From positions 62,001 to 126,000 of the forward strand of contig NZ_PNBY01000036.1 in the NCBI RefSeq assembly GCF_005886875.1: a stretch of DNA of 64,000 bases. Direction: 5' to 3'. Below the pieces are notes generated by a model, which searched no databases, was not told where the DNA came from, and saw nothing but the letters and a program-made list of their open reading frames with translations. Within the stretch, counting starts at the first letter, position 1; each line of letters starts with the position of its first letter. Made by a program: the position numbers and the translations under genes. This stretch comes from Pseudoalteromonas aurantia. GTDB taxonomy: Bacteria; Pseudomonadota; Gammaproteobacteria; Enterobacterales; Alteromonadaceae. This document shows positions 62,248-64,000 of the stretch, one piece after another.

Positions 62248-64000
62248 ATGGGCAAATCGTTAGTAATTGTAGAGTCTCCCGCAAAGGCTAAAACAATTAA
62301 TAAATATTTAGGTAAGGACTTTATTGTAAAGTCTAGTGTCGGCCATGTGCGGGACCTGCCGACGTCAGGTGCAGGTAAAACCAAAGGTGTTGCCACTAAA
62401 ACCCCTGCTGAAGTACGCAAAATGGCGCCAGAAGAAAAAGCCATATACAAGAAAAACAAAGATTATGCGAATCTTGTTGCGCGTATGGGGATTGACCCAG
62501 AACAAGGCTGGGAGCCACATTATGAAGTACTGCCAGGTAAAGAAAAGGTAGTACAAGAATTACAAAAACTTGCTGACGGTGCTGACCACATCTATCTCGC
62601 AACCGATTTGGATAGAGAAGGGGAAGCCATTGCATGGCACCTCGAGCAGATCATCGGTGGCGAACCTGAAAAGTATAAGCGCGTGGTATTTAACGAGATC
62701 ACCAAAAACGCCATTCAGCAAGCCTTTGAGGCGCCGGGGCAGCTAAATACTGACATGGTATATGCTCAGCAGGCTCGCCGCTTTTTAGACCGTGTAGTGG
62801 GCTTTATGGTATCGCCTTTACTATGGCAAAAAGTTGCTCGTGGATTATCTGCAGGGCGCGTACAATCAGTTGCTGTGCGTTTGCTAGTAGAACGTGAACG
62901 TGAAATAAAAGCATTTATTCCAGAAGAGTTTTGGGATATTCACGCTGACGTAACGGCCAGTGCACAACCAATTCGCTTGGAAGTAACTAAGTTTCAAGGC
63001 AGTGCATTTAAGCCCGTCAATGAACAGCAAACCACGGCAGCAGTAACGGTACTTGAAAAAAGCGACTATAAAGTTGTTAAAGTTGAAGAAAAACCAAGTA
63101 AAAGTAAGCCCAGTGCGCCTTTTATCACTTCAACAATGCAACAAGCAGCCAGTACGCGTTTAGGCTATGGCGTAAAGAAAACCATGATGCTCGCGCAGCG
63201 TTTGTACGAAGCGGGTTATATTACGTATATGCGAACAGACTCAACGAACTTATCAAATGATGCCGTTGCGATGTGTCGTGAGTATGTTACAGAGCAGTTC
63301 GGTGATAAGTATTTACCTAAAAACCCAATAAAGTACAGTGCCAAAGATAATGCGCAAGAAGCGCACGAAGCTATTCGTCCATCAAGCGTAACGGTATTGT
63401 CTGGTCATGTGGAAGGGGTAGATGCTGATGCCAAGAAGTTGTATGAGCTAATATGGCGACAGTTTGTAGCGTGTCAAATGACACCTGCTGAATATGACTT
63501 AACCACCATGTCTGTGGCTGCGGGCGACTATACCCTGAAAGCCAAGGGGCGTGTAATGCGATTTGATGGTTGGACTGCGGTACAGCCGTCGATACGCAAG
63601 AAAAATGAAGAAGATCAATCTCTGCCAGCTGTTGCTGTCGGTGATGACATTCAATTAGTCGCGTTAGATCCTAAGCAACACTTCACTAAGCCACCAGCAC
63701 GTTTTAGTGAAGCAAGCTTAGTTAAAGAGTTAGAAAAGCGTGGTATTGGCCGCCCATCTACCTATGCAGCGATTATTTCGACAATTCAAGACCGTGGGTA
63801 TGTGCGCGTTGAAAACCGTCGCTTCTTTGCTGAGAAAATGGGTGAGATTGTTACTGATCGCTTAGTTGAAAACTTCAACGACTTAATGAACTTTGACTTT
63901 ACCGCTAAAATGGAAGGTCGTTTAGATGACATCGCAGAAGGTGAGCGTGTTTGGACTCAAGTTTTAGATAAGTTTTACGCCAATTTCTCTCAGCAGTTAA
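62248..64000 (+). CDS. topA: DNA topoisomerase I TopA, 3'-truncated
   Basis: TopA relaxes negative supercoils. The window ends inside this frame, which is open for 584 codons from ATG 62248 ([18 protein letters not shown]) with no stop. It shows the TOPRIM motifs ([29 protein letters not shown]) and the catalytic tyrosine Y327 in [12 protein letters not shown]. The family is about 865 residues, so the last third, including zinc fingers, is missing. It lies 247 bases after the Ig-like gene, behind its own terminator-separated region. Confidence 0.98.
   Translation, partial: MGKSLVIVESPAKAKTINKYLGKDFIVKSSVGHVRDLPTSGAGKTKGVATKTPAEVRKMAPEEKAIYKKNKDYANLVARMGIDPEQGWEPHYEVLPGKEKVVQELQKLADGADHIYLATDLDREGEAIAWHLEQIIGGEPEKYKRVVFNEITKNAIQQAFEAPGQLNTDMVYAQQARRFLDRVVGFMVSPLLWQKVARGLSAGRVQSVAVRLLVEREREIKAFIPEEFWDIHADVTASAQPIRLEVTKFQGSAFKPVNEQQTTAAVTVLEKSDYKVVKVEEKPSKSKPSAPFITSTMQQAASTRLGYGVKKTMMLAQRLYEAGYITYMRTDSTNLSNDAVAMCREYVTEQFGDKYLPKNPIKYSAKDNAQEAHEAIRPSSVTVLSGHVEGVDADAKKLYELIWRQFVACQMTPAEYDLTTMSVAAGDYTLKAKGRVMRFDGWTAVQPSIRKKNEEDQSLPAVAVGDDIQLVALDPKQHFTKPPARFSEASLVKELEKRGIGRPSTYAAIISTIQDRGYVRVENRRFFAEKMGEIVTDRLVENFNDLMNFDFTAKMEGRLDDIAEGERVWTQVLDKFYANFSQQL

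Noticed and set aside
1-64000. CRISPR arrays, transposases, integrases, phage genes
   Set aside because: No evenly spaced direct repeats and no transposase or integrase motifs were seen on either strand.

Overview
The window reads as one contiguous, gene-dense stretch of a marine-type gammaproteobacterial chromosome. It is A+T-leaning and uses many GTG and TTG starts. The best guess is the Alteromonadales, Pseudoalteromonas or a close relative. That rests on gene order (polar-flagellum and chemotaxis genes running into ccm genes; rlmE-ftsH-folP-glmM-tpiA-secG-tRNA-Leu) and on the look of the proteins; no search was run. I saw no insertion sequence, prophage or CRISPR array, and no gene-free stretch longer than about 300 bases.

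Region 1 (1-23357, all +) is the distal half of a polar flagellar and chemotaxis locus. It holds fliG (cut by the window edge), fliHIJ, fliKLMNOPQR-flhB, then flhA-flhF-flhG-fliA, then cheY-cheZ-cheA-cheB, the array-positioning pair parC-parP, cheW and a DUF2802 gene. Two near-consensus sigma-54 promoters (GG-N10-GC) precede fliK and flhA and split the locus into transcription units. CheA carries three copies of a short acidic/leucine motif. The same motif occurs at the FliM N-terminus and the CheZ C-terminus, both known CheY-binding sites.

Region 2 (23358-25911, -) is a two-gene module: a second FliK-like protein and a free-standing copy of the FlhB C-terminal domain. It meets the chemotaxis operon tail to tail with no spacer.

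Region 3 (26000-33753, +) is the full cytochrome c maturation operon ccmABCDEFGHI, followed directly by the lipid-asymmetry lipoprotein gene mlaA.

Region 4 (33754-43439) is mixed in strand and function: a small unknown protein, a KefB/YbaL-type antiporter, a SpoOM-family protein, an ElaA-like acetyltransferase, an NSS sodium symporter, an RstB/RstA-like two-component pair, an unknown lipoprotein and a class-C-type serine hydrolase.

Region 5 (43440-50140) is housekeeping: yhbY, rlmE, ftsH, folP, glmM, tpiA, secG and tRNA-Leu(GAG).

Region 6 (50233-64000) holds a HelD-type helicase, a FIST sensor gene whose 5' end is interrupted by an in-frame amber codon, a PAS-GGDEF-EAL protein coupled to it, a PspB-like small membrane protein, divergent queC and queE, a DAACS symporter, a very large Ig-like lipoprotein and topA (cut by the window end).

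The most notable points are the repeated CheY-docking-like motif in CheA, the FliK2/FlhB-C pair, and the amber-interrupted FIST gene with a possible restart through a mini-ORF.
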